Assembly (NCBI GenBank): GCA_029959545.1
Contig: JASCPH010000038.1
Coordinates: 1 to 34,087, forward strand
DNA from: Microbacteriaceae bacterium PS02066
GTDB taxonomy: Bacteria; Actinomycetota; Actinomycetes; Actinomycetales; Microbacteriaceae
Reading direction: 5' to 3'
Length of the DNA: 34,087 nucleotides
Positions 8,046-15,851 of this stretch are shown piece by piece (positions within the stretch are counted from its first letter, which is position 1; each line of letters starts with the position of its first letter). The translations under genes were made by a program, and so were the position numbers. The notes under the pieces were generated by a model. It saw only the letters and a program-made list of their open reading frames with translations, searched no databases and was not told where the DNA came from.

Positions 8046-8516
8046 TTACTGCTGTGCAGCGAACGGCGTCGCTTCGGGGTCGGCCTGTGCGACGGCACCG
8101 TCGCCCGAGACGGCGACGTTTTCCGGCGAGAGCAGGAAGACCTTGCTCGTCACGCGCTCGATGCGACCGTAGAGCCCCAGTGAGAGCCCGCTCGCGAAGT
8201 CGATGAGACGGCGCGCGTCGGCGTCGCTCATCTGCGACAGGTTGATGATGACCGGCACGCCCTCGCGGAAGTTCTCGGCGATGATCTGTGCATCGCGGTA
8301 CTGCTTGGGGTGCACCGTGAGGATCTCGGTCACCGCACCGACGGACGGCTGACGGACGACCGCGGGGCGGTGGATGGGGGTCACGGGCGCGGCTTTCTCG
8401 ACGACCTGCTCGGGCTTGCTGCGGCGCTCGCGCACCGGAGCCGGCTGCTCCTCGTAGACCTCTTCCTCGTCAGCGAGGCCCAGGTAGACCATGGTCTTCT
8501 TCAGCGGGTTCGACAT
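8046..8516 (-). CDS. sepF: Cell division protein SepF
   Basis: A 156-residue membrane anchor for the Z ring, which matters most in organisms such as this that lack FtsA near ftsZ. The N terminus ([15 protein letters not shown]) is the amphipathic membrane-binding helix. An acidic/basic linker follows. The C-terminal SepF fold (about residues 60-135) contains the conserved stretches around [28 protein letters not shown] and [10 protein letters not shown]. The ATG start has a good GGAGGA ribosome binding site. It lies 31 bases after yggS in the standard ftsZ-yggS-sepF-yggT-wag31 order. SepF is expected to bind the FtsZ tail IPDFLK region. Confidence 0.95.
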   Translation of the reverse strand: MSNPLKKTMVYLGLADEEEVYEEQPAPVRERRSKPEQVVEKAAPVTPIHRPAVVRQPSVGAVTEILTVHPKQYRDAQIIAENFREGVPVIINLSQMSDADARRLIDFASGLSLGLYGRIERVTSKVFLLSPENVAVSGDGAVAQADPEATPFAAQQ

Positions 8517-8547
8517 CGCATCCTCCGTTTGCTCGTCCTCTTCGAGG

Positions 8548-9237
8548 CTAACCGTGTAGCGGGCGCGGACCCGTGATTGCCGACCCGATCCGCAGGTGTG
8601 TCGCGCCTGCGGCGATCGCTTCGACGAAGTCGCCGGTCATCCCGGCGGAGATCCAGCTCGCCGCGGGCTCGATCCGGCGCACGCGCGCGGCATACTCGGC
8701 CACGCGGGCGAAGGCCGCTGCGGGATCCTCATCCAGAGGGGCCACCGCCATCACGCCGCGCAGGCGCAGTGTGTCGCAGCCGAGCACGTGCTCGACCAAC
8801 GTCTCGAGGCCTTCCGGGGCGACCCCTCCGCGTCCGGGGTCGTCGGTGAGGTTGATCTGCACGAGCACGTCGAGCGCCGCGTCACCCTCGCCTGCTGCGC
8901 GTTGCAGCGCGTCGGCGAGTCGCGCACGATCCACGGTGTGCACCGCGGATGCGGCGTCGCGGATGGCGCGCGCCTTGTTCGTCTGGGCCTGACCGATGAA
9001 ATGCCAGACGAGGTCCGCGAGCTCGGACGTCTCTTCACGCTTGGTCGTCAGCTCTTGCTGACGGTTCTCGCCCACCTCGCGCACGCCGAGGGCGTGCAGC
9101 TTACGCACGAGCGACGCGGGATGGAACTTGGTCACCACGATCCGGGTGATGTCGTTCGCGTCCCGGCCCGCGGCCTGCGCCGCCTCCGCGATGCGCGCGT
9201 CGATCGATGCCAGACGGGATGCGAGGGTGTCGCCCAC
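8548..9237 (-). CDS. YggS family pyridoxal phosphate homeostasis protein
   Basis: A 229-residue single-domain PLP-binding protein with an alanine-racemase-like barrel. The PLP lysine is Lys37 in [27 protein letters not shown] and [23 protein letters not shown] are family signatures; the last binds the cofactor phosphate. YggS-type proteins buffer free PLP and affect amino-acid metabolism; no enzymatic reaction is firmly known. The start is GTG at 9237-9235, with GGAGG five bases upstream. It follows ftsZ after a 65-base gap holding a strong hairpin. The pgeF/yfiH gene that often separates ftsZ and yggS is absent. Confidence 0.93.
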   Translation of the reverse strand: MGDTLASRLASIDARIAEAAQAAGRDANDITRIVVTKFHPASLVRKLHALGVREVGENRQQELTTKREETSELADLVWHFIGQAQTNKARAIRDAASAVHTVDRARLADALQRAAGEGDAALDVLVQINLTDDPGRGGVAPEGLETLVEHVLGCDTLRLRGVMAVAPLDEDPAAAFARVAEYAARVRRIEPAASWISAGMTGDFVEAIAAGATHLRIGSAITGPRPLHG

Positions 9238-9258
9238 TCGTCCTCCAGGAGAATCGGC

Positions 9259-9292
9259 ACGGGCGGGTCGCGGATGTCCGCGACCCGCCCGT
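9259..9292 (-). terminator. Perfect 16-bp hairpin just after ftsZ
   Basis: Arms 9259-9274 and 9277-9292 pair perfectly across a 2-base centre; the stem is very GC-rich. It starts 11 bases after the ftsZ stop. No U-run follows on the minus strand, so it may only partly terminate, or act as an mRNA-stabilising or attenuating hairpin that sets the ftsZ to yggS-sepF ratio. Confidence 0.6.
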
Positions 9293-9302
9293 TGCGCGTG
9301 GC

Positions 9303-10472
9303 TTACTTCAGGAAGTCGGGGATGTCGAGGTCGTCGTCGCCGAAGGCGGAGTCGTACGAGGACGACTCCGAGACGCCTGCGGTGACCGGCACTGCCGGCG
9401 GCTCCTCAGCAGCGGGCACCGGGGCGGAAGCTGCTTCCTCCGCGGCGACGGCCGGGGCGGCCGGGGTCGTGAGCGGGTTGACCGCGGGGCGCGTCGCCGT
9501 CACGGGCTCGAGCCGCGGGCTGGGCTCGCCGCCGTCGAATCCCGCGGCGATGACCGTCACGCGCACCTCGTCGCCGAGCGTGTCGTCGATGACCGTGCCG
9601 AAGATGATGTTCGCCTCGGGGTGCGCGGCCTCCTTGACCAGCTGCGCCGCATCGTTGATCTCGAAGATGCCGAGGTTGGAACCGCCCTGGATGGACAGCA
9701 GCACGCCGTGGGCACCTTCGATCGAGGCTTCCAGCAGCGGCGACTCCACGGCCAGTTCGGCCGCCTTGATGGCGCGGTCCGCACCACGGGACGAGCCGAT
9801 GCCCATGAGGGCGGAACCCGCTCCCTGCATGACGGACTTCACGTCCGCGAAGTCGAGGTTGATCAGACCCGGCGTCGTGATGAGGTCCGTGATGCCCTGC
9901 ACACCGGCGAGCAGCACCTGATCCGCCGTGGCGAAGGCCTCGATCATCGAGATGCCGCGGTCGCTGATTTCCAGGAGACGGTCGTTGGGGACGACGATGA
10001 GGGTGTCGACCTCTTCCTTCAGCTTCGCCACGCCGGCCTCGGCCTGGCTCTGACGGCGGCGCCCCTCGAAGGAGAACGGCTTGGTGACGACACCGATGGT
10101 CAGCGCGCCGATCGACTTCGCGATGCGTGCGACCACGGGTGCGCCGCCCGTGCCGGTTCCACCGCCTTCACCGGCGGTCACGAAGACCATGTCGGCACCG
10201 GCCAGCGCCTCCTCGATCTCCTCGGCGTGATCCTCGGCGGCACGTCGGCCGACCTCGGGATCCGCTCCCGCTCCGAGACCGCGCGTGAGCTCGCGGCCGA
10301 CGTCGAGCTTGACGTCGGCGTCGCTCATCAGCAGCGCCTGGGCGTCGGTGTTCACCGCGATGAACTCCACTCCGCGCAGACCCAGCTCGATCATCCGATT
10401 GACGGCGTTGACTCCACCGCCACCCACCCCGACGACCTTGATGACCGCGAGGTAGTTCTGGTTCTGGCTCAT
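9303..10472 (-). CDS. ftsZ: Cell division GTPase FtsZ
   Basis: A 389-residue tubulin homologue that polymerises into the Z ring. The GTP-binding signature GGGTGTG is at residues 103-109, the N-terminal [13 protein letters not shown] loop at 15-27, and the T7 synergy loop NLDFAD (catalytic Asp207, Asp210) at 205-210. After residue ~315 comes a variable Pro/Ala/Ser-rich linker. The conserved C-terminal peptide [10 protein letters not shown], the docking site for SepF and other partners, ends the protein. The start ATG has a GAAAGGG ribosome binding site. The 183-base gap from ftsQ gives it its own promoter region, usual for this highly expressed gene. Confidence 0.98.
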   Translation of the reverse strand: MSQNQNYLAVIKVVGVGGGGVNAVNRMIELGLRGVEFIAVNTDAQALLMSDADVKLDVGRELTRGLGAGADPEVGRRAAEDHAEEIEEALAGADMVFVTAGEGGGTGTGGAPVVARIAKSIGALTIGVVTKPFSFEGRRRQSQAEAGVAKLKEEVDTLIVVPNDRLLEISDRGISMIEAFATADQVLLAGVQGITDLITTPGLINLDFADVKSVMQGAGSALMGIGSSRGADRAIKAAELAVESPLLEASIEGAHGVLLSIQGGSNLGIFEINDAAQLVKEAAHPEANIIFGTVIDDTLGDEVRVTVIAAGFDGGEPSPRLEPVTATRPAVNPLTTPAAPAVAAEEAASAPVPAAEEPPAVPVTAGVSESSSYDSAFGDDDLDIPDFLK

Positions 10473-10520
10473 CCCAGCCCTTTCGTCTCGTTGAACCGAC
10501 GTCCCTACCGAAGCGTTGAA

Positions 10521-10572
10521 CCTTAAACCTCACGTAAAGGGTTAAAGTATTGCCCGGTATGCAATTCCTGAA
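10521..10572 (-). promoter_or_regulatory. Possible ftsZ promoter with inverted repeat at the start region
   Basis: On the minus strand TACTTT (10549-10544) is a fair -10 box, 17 bases downstream of a weak -35, TTCAGG (10572-10567). An imperfect inverted repeat, CTTTAACC-N10-GGTTTAAG (one mismatch), spans the -10 and likely start site. This AT-richer patch stands out in the 183-base ftsQ-ftsZ gap. The rest of the gap (10573-10655) shows nothing I can name. Confidence 0.4.
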
Positions 10573-10655
10573 TCGAAGGTATGCGCCGCACGCCGTGCTG
10601 CGCGCAGGCGCGCGGGCGTGTCGCCCAAGTGCTGCGGGATTCGTCGCCGGAGGCG

Positions 10656-11660
10656 TCAGCGGATGACGGGGACCTCGGGCGAGGAGACGTCGTAGACGGC
10701 GACGCCGTCCGGCGGACGGGTCGCCGTGAGCTTCTGCAGCACGAGCGCCTTGAGCGCGGACTCGTCCGCGCTCCCCCACACCACGCGCGTGTTCGTCCCG
10801 CCGAGGGTCAGCGTCACATCGTCGGCGGTCTTCGCCTCGACCTGCGTGACCTGAGCACGAAGGTCGGCGGGCAGCGCGCGCATGGTCTTGCCGATCGCGG
10901 CGAAGGCGACCCCGTCCTCACCGCCCGCGGCGTCGATGAGCGGGTAGCCCTCCGGCGGAGTCGGCGAGGTCGACAGCGCGACGCCGGCAGCATCCACGAG
11001 GGTGTAACCGGCCGCACCGGAGATCACGCCGATGGGCGTGCGCTCCACGATCCGCACGACGAGCTCGTGCGGCGGGCGCGCTTCGAGCGTGTAGCTCTCC
11101 ACGAGCGGGAAAGCCACCAGCGCCGCCTTGATCGAGGACGCGTCGATCGCGGCGAGCGGGGTTCCGCGCTCGCCGTCGAGGGCGGCCTCGACGTCGGCGG
11201 CGGACAGCTGGGAGGTGCCCACGATGCTGATCTTCTCCACGGCGAACAGCGGACTGTACGCCGCGCCGACAGTCGCGATCGTGACGAGCAAGAGGGATGC
11301 TGCCGCGCTCAGCCAGATGATGCGCCGGCGACGTTGGCGGACCGTGAAGCGCCTGACCTCGGCGCGCAGGGCCTTGCGCCGGGAGCGGGCGGCGCGCCAC
11401 ACGTCGCGCCAGCCGACGGGCGCCGTGTCGCTGTCGACGCGTTCGGCATCCGCGCGCTCGGCGTCCTGCGCCGAGTCGGCCTTCGGTCTCGCGGGTGCCC
11501 CTCCGGGCAGGAACAGCGGCGCGATGGGCGCCGTCTCCTGAAGATCCTCGTCCGCGACAGGCCGCGACGCTTCTTCGCGCCGCGACTCCACCGGGCGCGC
11601 GCGCAGCGGCGTGTCGGCGGGTCTCCCGCCCTGCGGCGGCAACGGCGAGGGTCGACGCAT
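10656..11660 (-). CDS. ftsQ: Cell division protein FtsQ
   Basis: A 334-residue bitopic membrane protein of the divisome that bridges early and late division proteins with FtsL and FtsB-type partners. A long cytoplasmic head of about 110 residues (Pro/Arg/Asp-rich, ending in a basic stretch) precedes one membrane span at about 113-135. An extracytoplasmic POTRA domain (VEKISIVGTSQLSAADVEAAL and onwards) and the FtsQ beta domain follow. The ATG start lies two bases after the murC stop, with GAGGA just upstream, so it is coupled to murC. Sequence identity in this family is low; domain order and position in the cluster carry the call. Confidence 0.92.
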   Translation of the reverse strand: MRRPSPLPPQGGRPADTPLRARPVESRREEASRPVADEDLQETAPIAPLFLPGGAPARPKADSAQDAERADAERVDSDTAPVGWRDVWRAARSRRKALRAEVRRFTVRQRRRRIIWLSAAASLLLVTIATVGAAYSPLFAVEKISIVGTSQLSAADVEAALDGERGTPLAAIDASSIKAALVAFPLVESYTLEARPPHELVVRIVERTPIGVISGAAGYTLVDAAGVALSTSPTPPEGYPLIDAAGGEDGVAFAAIGKTMRALPADLRAQVTQVEAKTADDVTLTLGGTNTRVVWGSADESALKALVLQKLTATRPPDGVAVYDVSSPEVPVIR

Positions 11661-11662
11661 CC

Positions 11663-13069
11663 TCAGTCCTCGGAGGTCGGCGAGGCGGAGAGCGCGCTGA
11701 GCACCTGCGGGATGATCTGGTACACATTGCCGCAGCCGAGCGTGATGACGAAGTCGCCCTCACGAGCGATCTCGGCGGTGTAGTCGGCCGCCTCCTGCCA
11801 GTCGGCGACGTAGTGGACGCGGGCGGCGTCGACGAATGCGTCGCTGACGAGCTCCCCGGTCACGCCGGGGATCGGGTCCTCCCTCGCGCCGTACACGTCC
11901 AGCACGACCGTGTGGTCGGCGAGCTCCTCGAGCACGCGGGCGAACTCGCCGGACATCAGCTGCGTGCGCGAATACGTGTGCGGCTGGTGGACGGCGATCA
12001 GCCGGCCCGAGCCGACGACGGTGCGCGCGGCGCTCAGCGCGGCCTGCACCTCGGTCGGATGATGCGCGTAGTCGTCGTAGACGCTCACGCCGCGCTCGAC
12101 GCCGTGCAGCTCGAACCGGCGGACGGTGCCCGAGAACCCCGCGACGGCGCGCACCGCATCGGCGAAGGCATGGCCCAGCGCGAGAAGGACGGCGATCGCG
12201 CCGGCCGCGTTGATGGCGTTGTGCTCCCCGGGAACGCAGAGCGACACGCGCTCCGACTGGCCCTCGACACTGACGGTGAACGACACCGTCGCGGCGGCGT
12301 CGATGTCCGTGACCCGCACGTGCGCGTCCTCGTTCGCGCCGAAGGTCAGCACCCGCTCGTGCCGGATGCGGGCGCGCACGTCGCGGGCACCGGGGTCGTC
12401 CGCCGAGATCACGACAGCCTCGGAGGCGTCGTCGGCGAAGCGGACGAAAGCGTCGAAGAAGGCCTCGCGACTGCCCCAGTGATCGAGGTGGTCGGGATCG
12501 ACGTTCGTGATGAGTGCGACGGAGGTGTCGTACAGCAGGAACGTGCCGTCGGACTCGTCCGCCTCGATGACGAAGAGCTCGTCGGCGCCCGTGCCGCTGG
12601 AGGTGCCCAGCTGCGCGATGACACCGCCGTTGACGAAGCTCGGGTCGGCGCCGAGGGCCTGCAGCGCGGTGACGATCATCCCGGTGGAGGTCGTCTTGCC
12701 GTGTGCTCCGGCGACGGCGACGAGCGGGCGGGACCCGATGAGCCAGTGAAGCGCCTGCGAACGGTGGATGACACTCAGTCCACGCTCCTTGGCCGTCACG
12801 AACTCGGGGTTCTCCGGCCAGATGGCTCCGGTGTGCACCACCGTGTCCGCATCCCCGAGGTGTGCAGCGTCGTGGCCGACATGGACGTCGGCACCCGCAG
12901 CGGCGAGCTCGCGCAGGGCGCGCGAGTCGGAGCGGTCCGAACCGGACACGCGGATGCCGCGCTCGAGGAACATCTTCGCGAGTCCGGACATCCCGGATCC
13001 GCCGATGCCGATGAAATGGGCCGCCGTGATGTCGGCGGGCAAGGGAAGGCTCAGGTCGGGTCTGATCAT
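11663..13069 (-). CDS. murC: UDP-N-acetylmuramate--L-alanine ligase
   Basis: A cytoplasmic ATP-dependent ligase that adds the first amino acid (usually L-Ala; some B-type walls carry Gly) to UDP-MurNAc. From the chosen ATG at 13069 it has 468 residues. [14 protein letters not shown] near the N terminus is the UDP-binding Rossmann motif. The ATP P-loop is AGAHGKTTS (about 120-128), and [12 protein letters not shown] belongs to the C-terminal domain. A TTG three codons upstream (13078) could also be used; the ATG is preferred because the conserved N terminus begins right after it. Neither start has a strong ribosome binding site. A TAGACT box nine bases upstream of the ATG suggests its own promoter. 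This fits, since the opposite-strand gntR gene separates it from murG. Confidence 0.95.
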   Translation of the reverse strand: MIRPDLSLPLPADITAAHFIGIGGSGMSGLAKMFLERGIRVSGSDRSDSRALRELAAAGADVHVGHDAAHLGDADTVVHTGAIWPENPEFVTAKERGLSVIHRSQALHWLIGSRPLVAVAGAHGKTTSTGMIVTALQALGADPSFVNGGVIAQLGTSSGTGADELFVIEADESDGTFLLYDTSVALITNVDPDHLDHWGSREAFFDAFVRFADDASEAVVISADDPGARDVRARIRHERVLTFGANEDAHVRVTDIDAAATVSFTVSVEGQSERVSLCVPGEHNAINAAGAIAVLLALGHAFADAVRAVAGFSGTVRRFELHGVERGVSVYDDYAHHPTEVQAALSAARTVVGSGRLIAVHQPHTYSRTQLMSGEFARVLEELADHTVVLDVYGAREDPIPGVTGELVSDAFVDAARVHYVADWQEAADYTAEIAREGDFVITLGCGNVYQIIPQVLSALSASPTSED

Positions 13070-13078
13070 GACCGTCAA

Positions 13079-13084
13079 AGTCTA
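13079..13084 (-). promoter_or_regulatory. Possible -10 box of murC-ftsQ
   Basis: TAGACT on the minus strand lies nine bases before the murC ATG, predicting a leader of only two or three bases. The same hexamer occurs before the kinase, aroG and fadD genes. No convincing -35 is seen. Confidence 0.45.
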
Positions 13085-13137
13085 CGTTCGCCCCGTGTGA
13101 GCACGGCTCCGCCGCGCGCTGACGCCCCCGCTCCGCA

Positions 13138-13166
13138 TTGACGACGCTCTGCGCCGACGCTACGAA
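13138..13166 (+). promoter_or_regulatory. Possible promoter of the gntR gene
   Basis: TTGACG (13138-13143, 5/6 match to the -35 consensus) is followed after 17 bases by TACGAA (13161-13166, a weak -10). The predicted start falls next to the ATG at 13174, although a GAAGGAG ribosome binding site overlaps the -10. The murC -10 box lies about 55 bases away on the other strand, so one regulator could control both. Confidence 0.3.
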
Positions 13167-13173
13167 GGAGAGC

Positions 13174-13539
13174 ATGCTCTCGCTGAACGTGGATGCGACT
13201 CTGCCCGAACCGCCCTATGCGCAGCTGCGTTCGCAGGTCGTCTCCGCGATCTCCGCCGGCTCACTCGCGCCGGGCGCGAAGCTGCCCACCGTGCGGGCGC
13301 TCGCGGACGAACTGGGCGTCGCTCCCGGCACGGTCGCTCGCGCGTACAAGGAGCTCGAAGCGGACGGCGTGATCGAGACGCGAGGTCGCGCGGGCACGTT
13401 CGTGTCGTTCGCGGAGGACCCGCTGCGCAGCCAGGCCCAGCGCGCTGCGGTGGCGTACACCGCGACGGTCCGTTCGCTCGGAATCGACGACGGCGAAGCG
13501 GTCCGACTCGTGACCGATGCGCTGCGCGCGATGCGCTGA
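13174..13539 (+). CDS. GntR family transcriptional regulator, short YtrA-like type
   Basis: A 121-residue DNA-binding protein. Residues ~12-82 form the GntR winged helix: YAQLRSQVVSAI, PGAKLPTVRALADELGV, GTVARAYKELEADGVI and the wing TRGRAGTFV. Only about 38 residues follow, so there is no large effector domain, as in the YtrA subgroup that often controls transporters or its own operon. The start is ATG 13174 with GAAGGAG close upstream; an in-frame TTG at 13138 would add 12 residues and is less likely. It sits on the opposite strand between murG and murC, ending six bases from the murG stop. Its target is unknown; autoregulation and effects on murC are the local possibilities. Confidence 0.9.
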   Translation: MLSLNVDATLPEPPYAQLRSQVVSAISAGSLAPGAKLPTVRALADELGVAPGTVARAYKELEADGVIETRGRAGTFVSFAEDPLRSQAQRAAVAYTATVRSLGIDDGEAVRLVTDALRAMR

Positions 13540-13545
13540 ACCGGC

Positions 13546-14616
13546 TCAGCCCCGCGCGCGGTCGATGAGTGCGATGACGCTCTCCGTTCCGCGGCGCGTG
13601 CCGACGGCGCCCGATGCCTCCCGCATCCGTGCGATGCGAGCGCGGTCCGCGATCAGCGGCAGGATCTCGGCGCGCACCCGGTCGGCGTCCAGTTCGGCGT
13701 CCGGGATGACGACCGCCGCTCCCGCGGCGACGGCGGATGCGGCGTTCAGGCTCTGCTCGCCGTTGCCGACCGCATACGGAACATAGACGGCGGGAATGCC
13801 GAGCGCGCTGATCTCGCTGACCGTCGCCGCTCCCGAGCGGGAGACGATCGCATCGGCGACCGCGAAGGCGTAGTCCATCCGGTCGATGTACCGACGCACG
13901 ACATAGCCGCGCACGGCGGGGTCGGCGAGCTCGGACCGCTCCCCGGTGATGTGCAGCAGCTGCCAGCCGGCCGCGAGGACGTCTTCGTAGGCGGCGCCGA
14001 ACGCGTCGTTGAGTCGCTGCGCACCGAGCGAGCCGCCGAAGACGAGGAGCGTCGGTCGAGCCGGGTCGAGACCGAAGGACGCTGCCGCTTGTGGCCGCAG
14101 GGCCGCGGGATCGAGTGACACGATCTCTCGGCGCAACGGCATCCCGACGACCTCGGAGCGGCGCAGCGGCGTCCCCTCGAATGCCACTCCCACGGCGGCG
14201 GCGCGACGCGCGCCGAGCACGTTCGCCAGCCCCGGCTTCGCGTTCGCCTCGTGCACGACGACGGGAACCCCCGCACGACGGGCGGCGACGTACGCGGGAG
14301 CAGCGGCGTACCCGCCGAATCCCACCACGACGTCGACCCCGCGCCCGCGGATGTAGCCGCGCACCTGCGCCACGGCACGCCGCCACCGGGCGGGAAAACG
14401 CAGCGCCGCGCCGTTCGGGCGACGCGGGAAGGGCACTTTGTCGACGATGAGCAGCTCGTAGCCGCGGGCGGGGACCAGCCGCGATTCCAGCCCTTCGCGG
14501 GTACCGAGCACGAGGATCTCCGCGTCCGGCTCGCGCTCGCGCAGCCCGTCGGCGACCGCGAGCAGGGGGTTCACATGACCGGCGGTGCCACCGCCGGCGA
14601 GCAGATACGTCGTCAC
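13546..14616 (-). CDS. murG: UDP-N-acetylglucosamine--lipid I GlcNAc transferase
   Basis: A 356-residue peripheral membrane glycosyltransferase that converts lipid I to lipid II on the cytoplasmic face. The N-terminal loop GGGTAGHVNP (about 8-17) and the loop GFGGYAAAPAYVAA are the membrane/acceptor-side motifs. GGSLGAQRLN and SRSGAATVSEISALGIPAVYVPY form the UDP-GlcNAc-binding domain. The GTG start (14616-14614) overlaps the ftsW stop as GTGA, so translation is coupled. The 3' end faces the convergent gntR gene with only six bases between stops and no visible terminator. Confidence 0.97.
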   Translation of the reverse strand: MTTYLLAGGGTAGHVNPLLAVADGLREREPDAEILVLGTREGLESRLVPARGYELLIVDKVPFPRRPNGAALRFPARWRRAVAQVRGYIRGRGVDVVVGFGGYAAAPAYVAARRAGVPVVVHEANAKPGLANVLGARRAAAVGVAFEGTPLRRSEVVGMPLRREIVSLDPAALRPQAAASFGLDPARPTLLVFGGSLGAQRLNDAFGAAYEDVLAAGWQLLHITGERSELADPAVRGYVVRRYIDRMDYAFAVADAIVSRSGAATVSEISALGIPAVYVPYAVGNGEQSLNAASAVAAGAAVVIPDAELDADRVRAEILPLIADRARIARMREASGAVGTRRGTESVIALIDRARG

Positions 14617-15851
14617 CGGGTGATTCTGCCACGCGGCGACGGGGATGCCGCTGAGCGCGCCTTGTGCGGGATGGTGCGCGCGAACGAGAGCAGCACGCCG
14701 CAGGCTATGAGCACCGACATGAGCGAGGTCCCGCCCTGCGACAGGAACGGTAAGGGGACGCCGAAGACGGGCAGCAGCCGCAGCACGACGCCGATGTTGA
14801 GCAACGCCTGGCCGATGATCCAGACGGTGATCGCACCGGCGGCGATCCGCACGAACGGATCGTCGGTCTTGCGCACGATGTGGAAGGCCCCGACCGCGAA
14901 GATCGCGAAGAGCATAAGCACGACGATGCAGCCGATCAGCCCGAGCTCCTCTCCGACGATCGCGAAGATGTAGTCGTTGGCCGCAGCGGGCAGCCAGCTG
15001 TACTTCTCCTTCGAGTTACCGAGGCCCACGCCGAACACGCCGCCGCCGGCGAGGCCCCAGATGCCGTGCAGCGGCTGGTAGCAGTCGCCGTAGTAGTCGG
15101 CGAGGCAGTCGTTGGAGAGGAAGCTCATGTACCGGCGCATGCGGTCGGGGCTCGAGATCGCGAAGTACGCGACGCCGCCCGCGAAGAGCAGGAGCGGCAG
15201 GAGGAAGACCCGCAGCTTCACACCCGAGAAGAACAGACCCGCGAGCATGATGAGCACGAGGATGATCGCGGTGCCGAGGTCGTGCCCGGCCATGACCGTT
15301 CCGATCACGGCGATGCCCACCGGAACGGCGGGGATGAAGACGTGGCGCCAGTCGGCGAGCAGCGTTCGCTTGCGATAGAGGATGTATCCGAGCCAGATCG
15401 CGAGGGTGACCTTCAGAAACTCCGACGGCTGCGCCTGAAGGCCTGCGATGCGGATCCAGTTCTGGTTGCCGTCGTTCGTGATGCCCAACGGCGTGAACAC
15501 GAGCAGCTGGAAGACCGTCGCCCCGATGAGAGCAGGCCAGGCCATGCGCTTCCAGAACCGCAGGGGCATGCGGGAGGCCAGGAACATGAGCGGGATGCCG
15601 ATCACCGCGAACACACCCTGCTTGATGACGGCGTCGTAGGGACCGCCGCCCGCGTCCTCGCTCGTCGCCGAGGTGGCGGAGAGCACCATCACGAGCCCGA
15701 AGCCGGTGAGGATCAGCGCCGTCGACGCGATGAGCAGGAACTCGCTGGGTACGGGAGCGAAGACGCGTCCGAGAGAGACGCGCGCGGCCAGTCCCCGCTT
15801 CGCGGGCTCAGGCTCCTGCGGGAGGGGCCTGGTCCTCGTCGTGTCGACCAC
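14613..15851 (-). CDS. ftsW: SEDS peptidoglycan glycosyltransferase FtsW
   Basis: A 412-residue polytopic membrane protein (about ten hydrophobic spans) that polymerises lipid II at the septum together with FtsI. SEDS-family stretches are visible: NQNWIRIAGLQAQPSEFLK, GHDLGTAIILVLIMLAG, and near the end GVPLPFLSQGGTSL. A basic cytoplasmic N terminus of about 35 residues precedes the first span. The start is GTG at 15851-15849, with AAAGGGA about eight bases upstream. This makes the first 44 bases overlap the end of murD, longer than the other overlaps here, but no alternative start exists before the first membrane span. Position next to murG favours FtsW over RodA. Confidence 0.95.
   Translation of the reverse strand: MVDTTRTRPLPQEPEPAKRGLAARVSLGRVFAPVPSEFLLIASTALILTGFGLVMVLSATSATSEDAGGGPYDAVIKQGVFAVIGIPLMFLASRMPLRFWKRMAWPALIGATVFQLLVFTPLGITNDGNQNWIRIAGLQAQPSEFLKVTLAIWLGYILYRKRTLLADWRHVFIPAVPVGIAVIGTVMAGHDLGTAIILVLIMLAGLFFSGVKLRVFLLPLLLFAGGVAYFAISSPDRMRRYMSFLSNDCLADYYGDCYQPLHGIWGLAGGGVFGVGLGNSKEKYSWLPAAANDYIFAIVGEELGLIGCIVVLMLFAIFAVGAFHIVRKTDDPFVRIAAGAITVWIIGQALLNIGVVLRLLPVFGVPLPFLSQGGTSLMSVLIACGVLLSFARTIPHKARSAASPSPRGRITR

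Noticed and set aside
13160..14632. Long minus-strand frame covering gntR and murG
   Set aside because: It is Arg/Pro-rich with no motif and conflicts with murG and gntR, both of which are well supported.
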